NCBI GenBank assembly: GCA_047602575.1
Contig: JASGGY010000007.1
Location: 1 to 64,000, forward strand
DNA: 64,000 nt
Reading direction: 5' to 3'
From: UBA1366 sp047602575
Lineage (GTDB): Bacteria; Bacillota; Clostridia; Oscillospirales; Ruminococcaceae
The translations under genes and the position numbers were made by a program. The stretch's first letter is position 1, and the number at the start of each line of letters is the position of its first letter. The notes below the pieces were generated by a model. That model was not told the DNA's origin and searched no databases. It saw only the letters and a list, made by a program, of their open reading frames with translations. This document shows, one piece after another, positions 1 to 9,109 of the stretch.

Positions 1-615
1 GTGATTCCCAGTGTGGATGTCGAATATAATCCGGTTCTTGCGTCCGGTGAGATTGATCCTTTTTTCAAAAGCGCTTATGATCTGGGGAAGTTGGTAAATG
101 CACGGGTCATATGTTCAGAAAATAACCGTAATGAGGTTATTAATACCGTCAATCAGATCATGAATGATAATGGGCTGCCTGAGTTTTTCTTATTTGACGA
201 AAGTGACGGTGCGCAGAGGGCGCTTGTGAAATCAGAACAATTTTCAGCTCTTGGTATGCTGATTACTGCCGTAACAATTACGATTTGTGCCATTATGCTT
301 GTACTTGGAATGTTAAGCAAGCTGAATAGGGAAAAGAAAAACTACAGCATTTATCTGCTGCTCGGCTATGAAAAGAAACGCATTTTTCACTTTGTCGCAA
401 TGGATACGCTTCTGATATTTTTAATATCAAATATCGTGGCTTTTTCATCCTTTATATATATGAAAGCAATTCATTTTGATGAAAGCATACTGGAGTTGCC
501 TGTTGTCGGCTCTATATTTACAATGGAAATGATACTGGTGATTGCGGCTTACCTGCTCACGGCAATGAAAGTATTCAAAGCGGATATGAGCAGTGTAATC
601 AGGGGGAACGAATAA
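1..615 (+). CDS. FtsX/MacB-type ABC transporter permease, C-terminal part (cut by window start)
   Basis: This is the end of a membrane permease of an FtsX/MacB-like ABC transporter, the class that exports or expels antimicrobial peptides and lipids. The frame is open from base 1, so the GTG there is probably internal and the gene starts outside the window. The visible 204 residues show three hydrophobic helices (about residues 80-101, 128-150 and 170-190) with the charged linker LSKLNREKKNYSIYLLLGYE between the first two; the 'LLGY' kink before the second helix is typical of FtsX domains. It lies 18 bases upstream of the matching ATPase gene. Substrate unknown. Confidence 0.75.
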   Translation: MIPSVDVEYNPVLASGEIDPFFKSAYDLGKLVNARVICSENNRNEVINTVNQIMNDNGLPEFFLFDESDGAQRALVKSEQFSALGMLITAVTITICAIMLVLGMLSKLNREKKNYSIYLLLGYEKKRIFHFVAMDTLLIFLISNIVAFSSFIYMKAIHFDESILELPVVGSIFTMEMILVIAAYLLTAMKVFKADMSSVIRGNE

Positions 616-633
616 TTTTGCAGGAGGCAGCTT

Positions 634-1296
634 ATGCGTTTAATCAGCTTACAGAACGTAAAAAAAGCATACGGTAAAAAACAGAAGGTGCAGGCATTGG
701 CGGATTTATCACTTGAAATTGAACAGGGTGAAATGGTTTCCGTTATGGGGAAAAGTGGTTCAGGAAAGTCAACCATGCTGAACATTATTTCTGGAATTGA
801 TCGTTACGATTCAGGCGAATACTTTTTTGAAAGTCAGGATATGCGGTTGATCAAAGGGGACAGCATCACGGAATTTCGGCGTAAGAACATGGGCTTTATC
901 GTTCAACATTTCGCCTTGATAGACGATTATACAGTTTATGATAATATTGCACTGCTTTTACGCTATGAGAAATGCCCCAAAAAGGAAATCGAAAAAAAAG
1001 TTCTGGAAGTGTCCGAATCACTGGAAATTGGAGATCAGCTTAAAAAATATCCGAGAGAGTTGTCCGGCGGGCAGGCACAGAGAGCCGCTATTGCCAGAGC
1101 CATCATCAACCATCCGAAAATCCTGCTTGCTGATGAACCGACAGGTGCATTGGATGAAAATACGGGCGATTCCATCATGAAGCTGCTTTTGGATTTAAAC
1201 AGCAAGGGAACGACAGTTGTCATTGTCACGCATGATGAAAAGGTAGCGTCCATGTGTCAGCGAACCATATTAATCAAAGACGGAAAGAATAGATAG
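634..1296 (+). CDS. ABC transporter ATP-binding protein (MacB/LolD/BceA type)
   Basis: Cytoplasmic ATPase of the FtsX-type transporter whose permease ends just upstream. All motifs are intact: Walker A GKSGSGKST, Q-loop region IVQHFALID, signature LSGGQAQR, Walker B ILLADEP with catalytic Glu followed by TGALDE, and the switch His in VTHD. At 220 aa it has the usual length for this family. The start is the ATG preceded by GCAGGAGGCAG, a strong ribosome site. It is followed 11 bases later by a small anchored protein, giving a permease-ATPase-small protein operon that closes at the hairpin near 1700. Such sets commonly give peptide-antibiotic resistance, but the substrate cannot be read from sequence. 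Confidence 0.85.
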   Translation: MRLISLQNVKKAYGKKQKVQALADLSLEIEQGEMVSVMGKSGSGKSTMLNIISGIDRYDSGEYFFESQDMRLIKGDSITEFRRKNMGFIVQHFALIDDYTVYDNIALLLRYEKCPKKEIEKKVLEVSESLEIGDQLKKYPRELSGGQAQRAAIARAIINHPKILLADEPTGALDENTGDSIMKLLLDLNSKGTTVVIVTHDEKVASMCQRTILIKDGKNR

Positions 1297-1307
1297 GGGG
1301 CATTTTT

Positions 1308-1589
1308 ATGAAAAAGATTATAATTGCTGCGCTGATTGTTATCGTGATTTTTGCAATTGGATTCGGTATTTACAAGCTGGTTGATAATAAAACATCGGAT
1401 TCCAGTTCTGTCAGTACATATTCCGACTCAAAATCAAGCATGAATGACAGTGACAGAAACAAAAAGGAACAGGATGAAATTGAGGAATATAAAAAGAATG
1501 GCGGCGGTGAAATTGTGACTGAAAACGGGGATGAATATTCCGTTGATGAAAACAGCAATGGTGCGTATACCTTTAAGGATACAAATTAG
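1308..1589 (+). CDS. Small membrane-anchored extracellular protein
   Basis: A 93-residue protein with one N-terminal hydrophobic helix (residues 3-24) after MKK and then a very hydrophilic, Ser/Asp/Lys/Glu-rich tail. There is no cysteine after the helix, so this is a membrane anchor or uncleaved signal rather than a lipoprotein. I do not recognise a domain. It has a good ribosome site (TAGGGGGCA before ATG) and follows the ABC ATPase by 11 bases, so it is probably co-transcribed with and accessory to that transporter. It ends in TAG, showing that TAG is an ordinary stop codon here. Confidence 0.6.
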   Translation: MKKIIIAALIVIVIFAIGFGIYKLVDNKTSDSSSVSTYSDSKSSMNDSDRNKKEQDEIEEYKKNGGGEIVTENGDEYSVDENSNGAYTFKDTN

Positions 1590-1694
1590 CCTATTATATG
1601 ATTTACATATATAGGGTTTCCGAAGCAGTGATTGCCGCTTTGATTAGGGCGATCAGAGGGCAGTACCCCCCTGACAAAAGGTATACGACAGACG

Positions 1695-1731
1695 AAGATG
1701 CACAGGATTTTTATTCCTGTGCATCTTTTGC
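1695..1731 (+). terminator. Rho-independent terminator of the FtsX-type ABC operon
   Basis: A 13-bp perfect inverted repeat, AAGATGCACAGGA and its complement, with a 7-base loop and followed by TTTTG. It lies between the operon ending at 1589 and the convergent solute-binding protein gene. An open frame of 67 codons over it is judged a by-product. Confidence 0.75.
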
Positions 1732-1807
1732 CGATAAAGCTTATCTGTCGGTTCAACACCCTACATATATTGCGAAGCACTACTGGGTTCGCTGCGTATG
1801 AGAACAC

Positions 1808-3223
1808 TTATTTATTTCCGCCGTAAGCTTTAAGCTCCGTATTAAGTTGGGAGACAGAAGAATCAACTACGCTGGAATAGGTGTCACGCACTTTTGTCCA
1901 TGTATCTTGTGAACCATCATCCTGAATTACTGTCACATCGCCATAAAGCGCATCAATCAGACACTGGTTACCATCAAATTGCTTCGGATCGCCCAGCGCT
2001 GCAGAGATGCCATAACCATAATCCGTCAACATGGTATAATCATCGCCGAGGATGGACTGGAATATATCATAATCATTCTGTGTCCAGTTCGGATTTGAAG
2101 CGAAGAATTTATCTTGGTTGGTCTGTTTATAGTCCTGTGAGGTTGCAGACACGCGGCAGCACTCATACCAGGTCTTGACAGCTTCTTTGGCGGTAGATCC
2201 CTTGACCCACATATAGGCAGTCATGTTCGAGGTTGTAATATTCAGATCCGTGTGGTTCGGATCCTTCGGCATGGGAACAACGCCCCATTCATCGTCATCC
2301 TTAGGCCCGAAATCACCTGTCGCTGCCCAGGAGCCCATTGCGTAGAACAGGCAGTTTGCGTCAAAGCATTCCTGTGCCGATCCGTACCAGCCGTTGAGAA
2401 TCAATTCGCTCTTGGACATCTCATACAGCAGATTTTCCGCGCGCTCTATGTTCGGATCGCCAATGTTATTTGCAAACTGATTTGTCGCTTGGTCATAGGA
2501 AACCATGGTTTTTCCGGTTTGCTGCACAAGGTGTGGTTTGAAGAAGCCATTGATACCGTAACGTATTTCGTCACCTGTTGCGTTGCCGATGTAGGTTTTC
2601 ATCATGGATTCAAAGGTATCCCATGTCCATTTATTTTCCACCCAAAGATTCTGCGGGTCGTCCAGTCCGTTTGCTGTCAGTGTATCTTTATCGTAGAAGA
2701 TATACGCAGAGGCTTCGAAGGTAAGCGGTGCAACATAATGCTTTCCGCCAAGGGCGAATTGTTCGGCGGTGGTTTTTACGCCGCTCCACAGGCTGGAGTC
2801 AAAGTCAGCAAGTTCGTCAATCGGTTGGTATATATCCTTGACAATCTGTGATGGGTAAGCCAGCCATTCATATTTGAAAATATCAATATCACCGGACAGC
2901 GTATGTGTCGCCAGGTCATCAAATCTTGCGTCATGTGTAGTGGGTTTGTAAAGAATTTTCCCTCCCTTGCTTTCAAACAGAGTCAGTTCGGTGGATTTCT
3001 CCTGTGCCGCATCGGTCGGGTTGAGATCGGCCTCGCCGAGGTAGGTAATTTCTTTTTTTGCACCGTCCTGAATATTCGCAATATCCGATGCTTTTGTGAT
3101 ATCAACCGTTACCTTGTCAACATAGCTGGAGGATGTATCTTGTTTTTTGTCGCTGCAGGCTGTTATGGAAAATGCCAGAGTAAGGGCTGCGGTTGCCGCG
3201 AGAATGTGCTTAAATTCTTTCAT
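1808..3223 (-). CDS. Extracellular solute-binding lipoprotein, sugar ABC importer (family 1)
   Basis: A 471-residue secreted lipoprotein that should capture a sugar or oligosaccharide for an ABC importer. The signal peptide ends in a lipobox (SITAC, Cys about residue 23), followed by a polar Ser-rich linker and an SBP family 1-like fold rich in Trp and Tyr, as expected for a carbohydrate site (for example GSWAATGDFG). ATG is preceded by GGAGG seven bases away. No permease or ATPase is adjacent, so it must work with a transporter encoded elsewhere, or as an orphan. It lies downstream of the GH5 endoglucanase on the same strand, which suggests uptake or sensing of cellulose or hemicellulose breakdown products (inference). 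Confidence 0.8.
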   Translation of the reverse strand: MKEFKHILAATAALTLAFSITACSDKKQDTSSSYVDKVTVDITKASDIANIQDGAKKEITYLGEADLNPTDAAQEKSTELTLFESKGGKILYKPTTHDARFDDLATHTLSGDIDIFKYEWLAYPSQIVKDIYQPIDELADFDSSLWSGVKTTAEQFALGGKHYVAPLTFEASAYIFYDKDTLTANGLDDPQNLWVENKWTWDTFESMMKTYIGNATGDEIRYGINGFFKPHLVQQTGKTMVSYDQATNQFANNIGDPNIERAENLLYEMSKSELILNGWYGSAQECFDANCLFYAMGSWAATGDFGPKDDDEWGVVPMPKDPNHTDLNITTSNMTAYMWVKGSTAKEAVKTWYECCRVSATSQDYKQTNQDKFFASNPNWTQNDYDIFQSILGDDYTMLTDYGYGISAALGDPKQFDGNQCLIDALYGDVTVIQDDGSQDTWTKVRDTYSSVVDSSVSQLNTELKAYGGNK

Positions 3224-3415
3224 TTGATTACCTCCGGAAAATTTGTTTGTCCCCTTTTCACAGTCCCCCGTACCCGCGGTGGAAAACGCCCACGGTCAGG
3301 AAAGCGTTTTCCGGCTGAGGAGGTCAGCCTTGCGGTCGGGTTTTCGTCACGAAAAAAGGGGGATGGAATCACTGTGTGCCGCGTGATGGGCGGCATAGCA
3401 CAGAGCATAAGCTTA

Positions 3416-4036
3416 TTAGGAATAGCAGTAGCATACGGAATAAACCGTTGTGGTGTCCTTTGCTGCGCCTGCATGAACTTTGTCAAGCAACCCGGTGAAA
3501 TTGCTTGAGCCGAATGCTTTAACGCAATTGCTGTAGGAATACTTTGCGTAATAATGCCCATTTGCTGTTCCGGTTTCGCTGGCAGTGACCTTTGCCCAGG
3601 AAGCGCCGCCGGACCAGCTTTGAAGAATCAACTCAACTTGATTTTTCGTTCCGCTGTATTCAACATAGAAGTATCCGTTTGAGGTGATGTTTGTCGCATT
3701 GAATGTTCCACCGCTGTTTTTTGTCGTAAGGACTGAAACTGCCTGCGCCCAGGGAGCCGCGGTTGCGTTGCCCCAGAACAGAGAAACATAGCTGGCAGAA
3801 GAGCTGGATGAACTGGTTGAAGAACTGGATGTAGTGCCGTAATCATAGCAAAGTGAGATTACAGTGATGGCTGCGTCGGAAGCACCCACGTAAATCTTAT
3901 CGAGCTTTCCTGAAAAATCGGATGAACCGAGGGTGCTTACGCAGTTGTTATAGGAAAACTTTGCATAATAATGTTTGTTAACTGTGCCGGATTCACTGAT
4001 TTTTACCTTACCCCAGGAAGAACCACCCGACCAGCT
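3416..4036 (-). pseudogene. Severed 3' part of the GH5 gene: end of first and whole second C-terminal module
   Basis: Reading past the TAG at 4037-4039 in the same frame gives about 206 more residues without interruption: the remainder of the first carbohydrate-binding-like module, a Ser/Thr linker (roughly 3790-3840), and a complete second copy ending in TAA. The two copies align closely. The first reads LELIL-stop-SWSGGSSW where the second reads VELILQSWSGGASW, so the stop replaces a Gln. The modules resemble the beta-glucan-binding modules found on Ruminococcus cellulases; the exact CBM family is not assigned. No convincing independent start exists, so this segment is made only by read-through or after reversion. 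Confidence 0.7.
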
Positions 4037-5437
4037 CTAAAGAATCAGTTCTAGCTTGTCTTTAGTTCCGGTGTATTCCACATAGAAGTGTCCGCCAGAT
4101 TTGATCTGCGATGCGTCAAATGTTCCGCTGTTCTTTTTCGTTGTAACCGATACCGCCTGCTGCCATGCCGAGGCAGAAGAACTGCCGTAGAACAGGGATA
4201 TGTAGGTTGAAGAAGAAGTTTCGGAAGAGTTTGTGCCGGAACTGCTGGAAGAGCTTCCGGTTGAGCTCGTGTAAGAGCTTCCATAAACATTGATGGCGGC
4301 ATCTGCGATTTCACCATAAGTGAAGGAATAGTTGCTGCGGTTGAATAAACCGAAGTTTTCAGCCCCACCGTCAAAGCGGTTGTTGTCCCACAGCGCGCAG
4401 GGGATTCCGTAGGATTTCGCTAGAGTGGCGTATGCAGTTGTGCATTTGACACGATCGGCAGTGTTCCATTTATTGGTCGCGCCGAATTCGCCGATAACAA
4501 CCGGGATACCTTTGCTGATAAACGCGGAATTTAAGTTGCTGAAAGTTCCGGCGAGAGATGAATAATCGCTGTCCGTCCAATTGGAATGTCCACTCCCTTC
4601 ATAAGCAAAATTAAATGGATGATAAGCATGGATGGAGACGGCTATCATGTTGTCGCTGGATATTTTTTTCCATCCGTAGATCTTGGCGCTGTCAGCGGAT
4701 GCACAGTAGGTGGGTAGAAGCACAAGCCGTGACTGGTTGTTACCGCCGGTCGCTCGGATGGCTGCACGTGCGGCTTCGTTGTACTGGTTTACACAGTCAT
4801 AATACGAGGAATTTCCGCTCCAGTCCTCACCGCAGCGCGGCTCGTTGTTTACCTCAAAAATCAGCTTGTCGCCGTAGTTTTTGAAGCGGTTGGCAATCTG
4901 CTTCCAGTCTGCCGAAAGCTCGTTTTTTACCCTTGTCTGAGTTGAGCTGTCTGTGGTTACCATGGTCTGTAGATCGTTGTGATGCACATTGATGATGACA
5001 TACATTCCGTTTGCCAAACCGTAATTCACAACCGTTTCCACCCTGTCAAGATAAGATGAGCTGATGGTATAGGAGGAATCGGTGTAATTGTCGTCCCAGC
5101 GAACGGGAATACGCAGTGTTTTAAAACCCCTTGCCGCGATTTTGTCGATCATTGATTTTGTCGTTTTTGGATTTCCCCAGTAGGTTTCGTTGTACTCGGA
5201 CTCCAGAGAATTGCCGAGGTTCCAGCCCGCGCCCATGTCCGCGGTCAGCTGAAATGCTGTCAGGCCGCGCATAGTGGTGGAATAGCTATAGCCGGATGCA
5301 AATTCCGAGGTATCCATGGAAGCGTAGCTTTTAATTTCCGCCGATTCAGAACACACCACCAGGAGGCTGAATGCCATTGCCGCAGATGTCAGGCATGAGA
5401 TAATTTTTTTACCGAACCGATTGGACAGCCCGCGCAT
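4037..5437 (-). CDS. Secreted GH5 endo-beta-1,4-glucanase (cellulase), cut short by TAG
   Basis: A secreted glycoside hydrolase family 5 enzyme, most like the endoglucanase/xyloglucanase subfamilies, that cleaves beta-1,4-glucans outside the cell. Residues 1 to about 39 form a signal peptide. The (beta/alpha)8 catalytic domain spans about 55-385 with GWNLGNSLE, TLRIPVRW, INVHHN, acid/base Glu199 in FEVNNEP, HAYHPF, nucleophile Glu317 in VVIGEFGA, and ALWDNN. A Ser/Thr linker (386-411) leads into a beta-rich module that is broken by TAG at 4037-4039, where the paralogous second copy has a Gln codon. The 466-residue product keeps the whole catalytic domain but loses most of its binding capacity. 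It is divergent from a sugar-sensor/GGDEF gene. Confidence 0.88.
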   Translation of the reverse strand: MRGLSNRFGKKIISCLTSAAMAFSLLVVCSESAEIKSYASMDTSEFASGYSYSTTMRGLTAFQLTADMGAGWNLGNSLESEYNETYWGNPKTTKSMIDKIAARGFKTLRIPVRWDDNYTDSSYTISSSYLDRVETVVNYGLANGMYVIINVHHNDLQTMVTTDSSTQTRVKNELSADWKQIANRFKNYGDKLIFEVNNEPRCGEDWSGNSSYYDCVNQYNEAARAAIRATGGNNQSRLVLLPTYCASADSAKIYGWKKISSDNMIAVSIHAYHPFNFAYEGSGHSNWTDSDYSSLAGTFSNLNSAFISKGIPVVIGEFGATNKWNTADRVKCTTAYATLAKSYGIPCALWDNNRFDGGAENFGLFNRSNYSFTYGEIADAAINVYGSSYTSSTGSSSSSSGTNSSETSSSTYISLFYGSSSASAWQQAVSVTTKKNSGTFDASQIKSGGHFYVEYTGTKDKLELIL

Positions 5438-5811
5438 AAAATCAACTTCCTTTCAGATTTTTTTGAGTTAATAATTTAACTTTTGCTGCAGCATCTTTAT
5501 GTTAACTCTTTTGATCAATAAAGTCAAGTACACTTAAAAACGTAAACGTTTTTGTTAAATCATTTTCTGTTAAATAAACAAACCAATGAACACGCGTTTA
5601 TAGAAAATGCATATAAATAAATTAACATATAAAACAATATTAAAATTCCTAAATTGCAGAAGGAAAGGTGGGCTAAATTTATATCAATTCACAAACAAAA
5701 CAATATATTGCACAATTTGTTGCAAATATTGCGAATGAATTTATTGAAATTATCGAAATGTTGTGATATAATAATAAGTAATGAATCGGAATAAAGGAAC
5801 GGTGAGATCGT
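5438..5811 (+). promoter_or_regulatory. Divergent regulatory region with a LacI-type operator palindrome (5536-5553)
   Basis: An AT-rich 374-base gap between the GH5 gene (minus) and the sensor-GGDEF gene (plus). It contains an 18-bp perfect inverted repeat, AAAAACGT-AA-ACGTTTTT, at 5536-5553, about 100 bases from the GH5 start. A CG-centred dyad of this kind is typical of LacI-family operators controlling carbohydrate genes. The adjacent LacI-like protein lacks a DNA-binding domain, so another regulator would have to bind here. No gene is seen in this stretch. Confidence 0.5.
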
Positions 5812-7710
5812 TTGCTTAAGGGGAAAAGAATTATTGCGGTCTGTATAACACGAATTAATCTGGAACGCAATTATGAATGTATCAGTCAGCTGCATAGGTA
5901 TTGCAGCATGCTCGATTATAAGCTGTTCGTATACAATACCTGCTCGGATCTGTATTGGAACACACTGAACGAGCGCGGTGAAAAATCCGTATTTGATCTG
6001 ATAGATTATGATATTACTGATGCAGTGGTCATCTTCCGAGAGACGTTCTACGACAAGGCACTGGTTGGAGACATCCTCGTAAAAGCATCGGCGGCAGGAA
6101 AACCAGCGATTGTCATCGACGGGGAAGTTAACGGAAGCATAGCCGGCTGTGTAAACATCACCCTCAGCTACAGACAGGGCTTTGAAAGCCTTGTTCGGCA
6201 TATCGTCGAGTATCACGGATGCAGGGATACCGTTATGATGGCAGGGTTGAAGGGCGAGCCATACTCAGAGGAACGTATCAGGATTTTCCGGAAAGTCATG
6301 GCGGAGAACGATTTTTCTGTCGGAGACGAAGCAATCTACTATGGTGATTACTGGTCGATTCCCACAGAGCGTGCCACAGAGGAGCTTCTTTTTGGCGGAA
6401 GACTTCCACAGGCAATACTCTGTGCCAACGACGCAATGGCGATTGTGGTCTGTTCGGTGTTAAAAAAGCATGGATATACGGTTCCTGATGATGTGCTTGT
6501 CACGGGCTTTGACGGAACCTATGAGGCAAAGCTTTCCGCGCCCCCGCTGACAACCTGCGGATGCAGTTATGATAAGCTTGCCAAACAAATACGGGATATT
6601 CTCACAAAAAAGTTTGACGGAGAGGATATATGCGGTAACCATGTTTTATCATATGAACCGCGTTTTGTTCAGTCCTGCGGTTGCAGTGAAGAAACACCGA
6701 TTTATGCGGGAGGTCGGCTTAAACAGCTTAACGACAGATTCAATCGGTATGTGGAAGAGGAACGCACTTTACATGAAATGTCCGCAGAGATATTAAAATG
6801 CGAAAACGGGGAGCAGGTTTCCGCACGGCTCGGGAAATTCAATTTCTACAATATGTGCTGTATACTTAATCGTGACTGCCTGGACGAAACAGTCAACCCG
6901 ATGCTTGAGCCGGAAGGCTTCCCATTCAGTGAAACGATGTGTGTGTTATATAAATCTGATGCGGAGCAGTCTTTTTACAGCGAATTTCCACGCAAGAAAA
7001 TACTACCTGATTTGGACTATGTTTTTGAAGAAAATAATCCGCTGGTCTTTTCTGCAGTCAACTTTTTAAACATCCCGCTCGGATATACGTGCTTTCATTT
7101 TAACGTCTATGTGGAAAATTATTTGAAAATCCCCCAGTTTGTTTATGCACTGAGCAATGCGGTCGGAGGTTATCGCAACATACGTCATCAGACATATATG
7201 GCAGCGCACATTGAGCAGATATATAAGTATGATTCGTTGACAGGCCTGTTTAACCGCAACGGATTTTACAAGGAGTTGAAAACGATTCTGGACGCGCTTC
7301 CGGAAGATAGGGGCGCACGCCTTGTGATTGTTTCAGCAGATCTGGACGGTCTAAAATACATTAACGACACCTTTGGTCACGATGAAGGTGACCGCGCGAT
7401 TCGGAGTGTTGCGGATGCGCTTAGCAGCGTACGTTTGAAAAATAAGATTTGCGCCCGAATCGGCGGGGATGAGCTTTTAGCGGTGGCGGTGGTTCGTAGC
7501 GGCGAGGTGGATGCGGAGCAAATCCGCTTTGATTTGCTCACTGCGCTGGAGTGTTATAATGATACCGCGGAAAATCCATACAAGGTGTCCTCCAGTATCG
7601 GTGTAATAATTTCCGATTCCAACAGAGTGGAATTTGAAAGTCTGCTGAAAGAAGCGGACAATCGTCTGTATTCCGACAAGACTGGCAAGCCCAACTGTCG
7701 GCGCGGGTGA
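5812..7710 (+). CDS. LacI-type sugar-sensor domain fused to GGDEF diguanylate cyclase (no HTH)
   Basis: A 632-residue cytoplasmic protein. Residues 1 to about 290 have the periplasmic-binding-like fold of LacI-family effector domains (for example AGKPAIVIDGEV, ILCANDAMAI, VLVTGFDGT), but the N-terminal helix-turn-helix is absent: the protein begins directly with the first strand, KRIIAVCI. A middle region of unknown function (about 300-465) is followed by a GGDEF domain (about 470-632) with DSLTGLFNR, the metal-binding DLDGLKYIND and the signature IGGDELL near residue 553. GGDEL is a tolerated variant of GGDEF. The start is TTG with GGTGAG six bases upstream. It probably turns intracellular sugar level into cyclic-di-GMP synthesis next to a cellulase gene (inference). 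Confidence 0.8.
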   Translation: MLKGKRIIAVCITRINLERNYECISQLHRYCSMLDYKLFVYNTCSDLYWNTLNERGEKSVFDLIDYDITDAVVIFRETFYDKALVGDILVKASAAGKPAIVIDGEVNGSIAGCVNITLSYRQGFESLVRHIVEYHGCRDTVMMAGLKGEPYSEERIRIFRKVMAENDFSVGDEAIYYGDYWSIPTERATEELLFGGRLPQAILCANDAMAIVVCSVLKKHGYTVPDDVLVTGFDGTYEAKLSAPPLTTCGCSYDKLAKQIRDILTKKFDGEDICGNHVLSYEPRFVQSCGCSEETPIYAGGRLKQLNDRFNRYVEEERTLHEMSAEILKCENGEQVSARLGKFNFYNMCCILNRDCLDETVNPMLEPEGFPFSETMCVLYKSDAEQSFYSEFPRKKILPDLDYVFEENNPLVFSAVNFLNIPLGYTCFHFNVYVENYLKIPQFVYALSNAVGGYRNIRHQTYMAAHIEQIYKYDSLTGLFNRNGFYKELKTILDALPEDRGARLVIVSADLDGLKYINDTFGHDEGDRAIRSVADALSSVRLKNKICARIGGDELLAVAVVRSGEVDAEQIRFDLLTALECYNDTAENPYKVSSSIGVIISDSNRVEFESLLKEADNRLYSDKTGKPNCRRG

Positions 7711-7752
7711 GCGGTAGGATACACAGCGTAAGTGGGGCGTTTCATATATGAA

Positions 7753-8073
7753 CTACATCAGATATGCTTGGCTGTATGTAGAATAATGAATGCAAACGAT
7801 AAGATTACCAAAACCAAATGCTTTCACCGCCCCTTTGCCCACTGCCGACAGAGGGGCGTTAAACTTTTCACCGGAATGCTGCTCGTAAACGGTTTTCATC
7901 GCAAGATAAGCGTCCTTTGCATTTGTCATGCAATTTAATGAAGCTGTATAAAGCAAATCATTCCCTTGGTATGATAACAGATGACATCCCATGTTTTGAT
8001 ATTGGGAATACTGTTCGGTTCGGAAATCAAACAACGGTATTTCCAGAAGATCGTTTTTGTAATTTGAGACCAA
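7753..8073 (-). pseudogene. Possible coding remnant, minus strand, unidentified
   Basis: A 106-codon open frame overlapping the 5' end of the plus-strand DUF6236-like frame. Only the part from about 7932 down to 7760 looks like real coding sequence (MTNAKDAYLAMKTVYEQ, then KFNAPLSAVGKGAVKAFGFG). I do not recognise the family. It sits in a patchwork of broken genes and is most likely a leftover fragment; the upstream half is probably a shadow of the opposite strand. Confidence 0.25.
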
Positions 8074-8561
8074 GAGAACATCAACTAGAGCAGGGCTTAT
8101 TACTCAACTTTATAATCAATGGACTCTCTATTTCACCAGATACCGATTTTGCTGATATCATTTCCTGCAAAGAGCATCATCAAGCTGAGCTGGGGAGATT
8201 TAGAACACAGTTGGCAAAGCTGACACAAGGTTTTGTCACAGACAAGCCGATTGACGTTTTCAAAAATGAGATTAGCAATCTTTATAGCAACGAATTTATA
8301 CTAGTCTTTGACGATTTTAAAGCTGCTTTAGAGGGTTCTCGCATCAAATCGTTTGCGGATACTCTGCTCAAAGTGTCCCTGCTTTTAGTCAGCACAACGG
8401 GTACTTTAGCATTGTTAGGACTGCCCGTTGAACAAGCAGTTTTTGCTGGAGCTGGTGTTTCCGTTATCTCTTCATCAATTTCATATAGCGTTGATAAAAA
8501 GAAAACCTTGCGAGAGAATCCGTATTCCTATCTGCTTGCTGTGAAGAGCGAGTGGGCATGA
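7917..8561 (+). pseudogene. C-terminal part of a DUF6236-like protein
   Basis: From about residue 60 onward the frame reads like the C-terminal half of DUF6236-type proteins: a helical stretch (FRTQLAKLTQ), a predicted hydrophobic hairpin (about residues 155-185, LLVSTTGTLALLGLP) and the ending NPYSYLLAVKSEW. The N-terminal half normally present is missing, and the first 50 residues have no recognisable similarity and overlap opposite-strand coding remnants. No good ribosome site precedes the ATG. I read it as a truncated gene left in a rearranged segment. The family name is from memory and uncertain. Confidence 0.4.
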
Positions 8562-8818
8562 AGTGTGTTGTAATGAAGCTCTTACGATTTACACTCAAAA
8601 CGGTCAGGGATTTGTGAATAGGATAAAGCTAATTATCAGAAAGATGCAAGTAAGCCATATAATACTGCAGATTTGTCTTTTAATCTTGATTAGTAGACAA
8701 AAGAGAAAATCAAGCCCCTTGTTTGGTATATAATGAGGTTGATAGATTTCATCATTAACATTTCTCATTATAGAAGATTAAAACCAATATATAACATTTA
8801 ATTTCTAAGAGGTGTAAA
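8562..8818 (+). promoter_or_regulatory. AT-rich gap with a 9-bp inverted repeat upstream of the coiled-coil gene
   Basis: No gene seen. TATAATGAG at 8729-8737 and its exact complement CTCATTATA at 8764-8772 form an inverted repeat about 50 bases before the next start. It may be an operator or part of the promoter; only the repeat itself is certain. Confidence 0.3.
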
Positions 8819-9109
8819 ATGGCTAAAAAATTTAATGCGTCCCAATTTAAAAGCAAAATGCAACAGCTTCAAAATAAACAAAAACAAATAATTCGTAATT
8901 ACAACAATGCAGTTAATGATTATAATCGAAAGCTCAAATCTGCAGTCAGTAATTATAATCAAGCTGTTAAAATACATAATGCAAATGCGCGTCGGAACAG
9001 AACAATAATTAATAATCAGCTTCGCCAACTTCAATCGACTACTACAACGACGCATATCCATTACAGTTATCGTTCTTCTTCGCTGGCTATGAATGATTGG
9101 TATCAGTGA
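8819..9109 (+). CDS. Basic coiled-coil protein, N-terminal part of a split gene
   Basis: A 96-residue, strongly basic, Asn/Gln/Lys-rich helical protein (residues 5-75, repeats such as NNAVNDYNRKLKSAVSNYNQ) ending in a Thr-rich strand, TTTTTHIHYSYRS. The start is certain: AAGAGGTGTAAA precedes the ATG. Comparable proteins in defence-rich regions of other bacteria continue into a helical domain like the one encoded in the next frame (9093-9461), so the TGA at 9107-9109 is probably caused by a frameshift within one longer gene. No catalytic motif is present in this part. Confidence 0.6.
   Translation: MAKKFNASQFKSKMQQLQNKQKQIIRNYNNAVNDYNRKLKSAVSNYNQAVKIHNANARRNRTIINNQLRQLQSTTTTTHIHYSYRSSSLAMNDWYQ

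Noticed and set aside
1598..1801. 67-codon plus-strand open frame behind the first operon
   Set aside because: It spans a clear terminator hairpin and has no ribosome site.
3220..3561. 113-codon minus-strand open frame between GH5 and the binding-protein gene
   Set aside because: It overlaps the end of the GH5 reading frame, has no ribosome site and its product is compositionally odd; the region is better read as intergenic with a GGAAAACGC/GCGTTTTCC dyad (3281-3312).
4037..4039. TAG as a recoded sense codon (alternative genetic code)
   Set aside because: Several intact genes here end in TAG at the expected place (for example at 1296, 1589, 29612 and 31078), so the code is standard.
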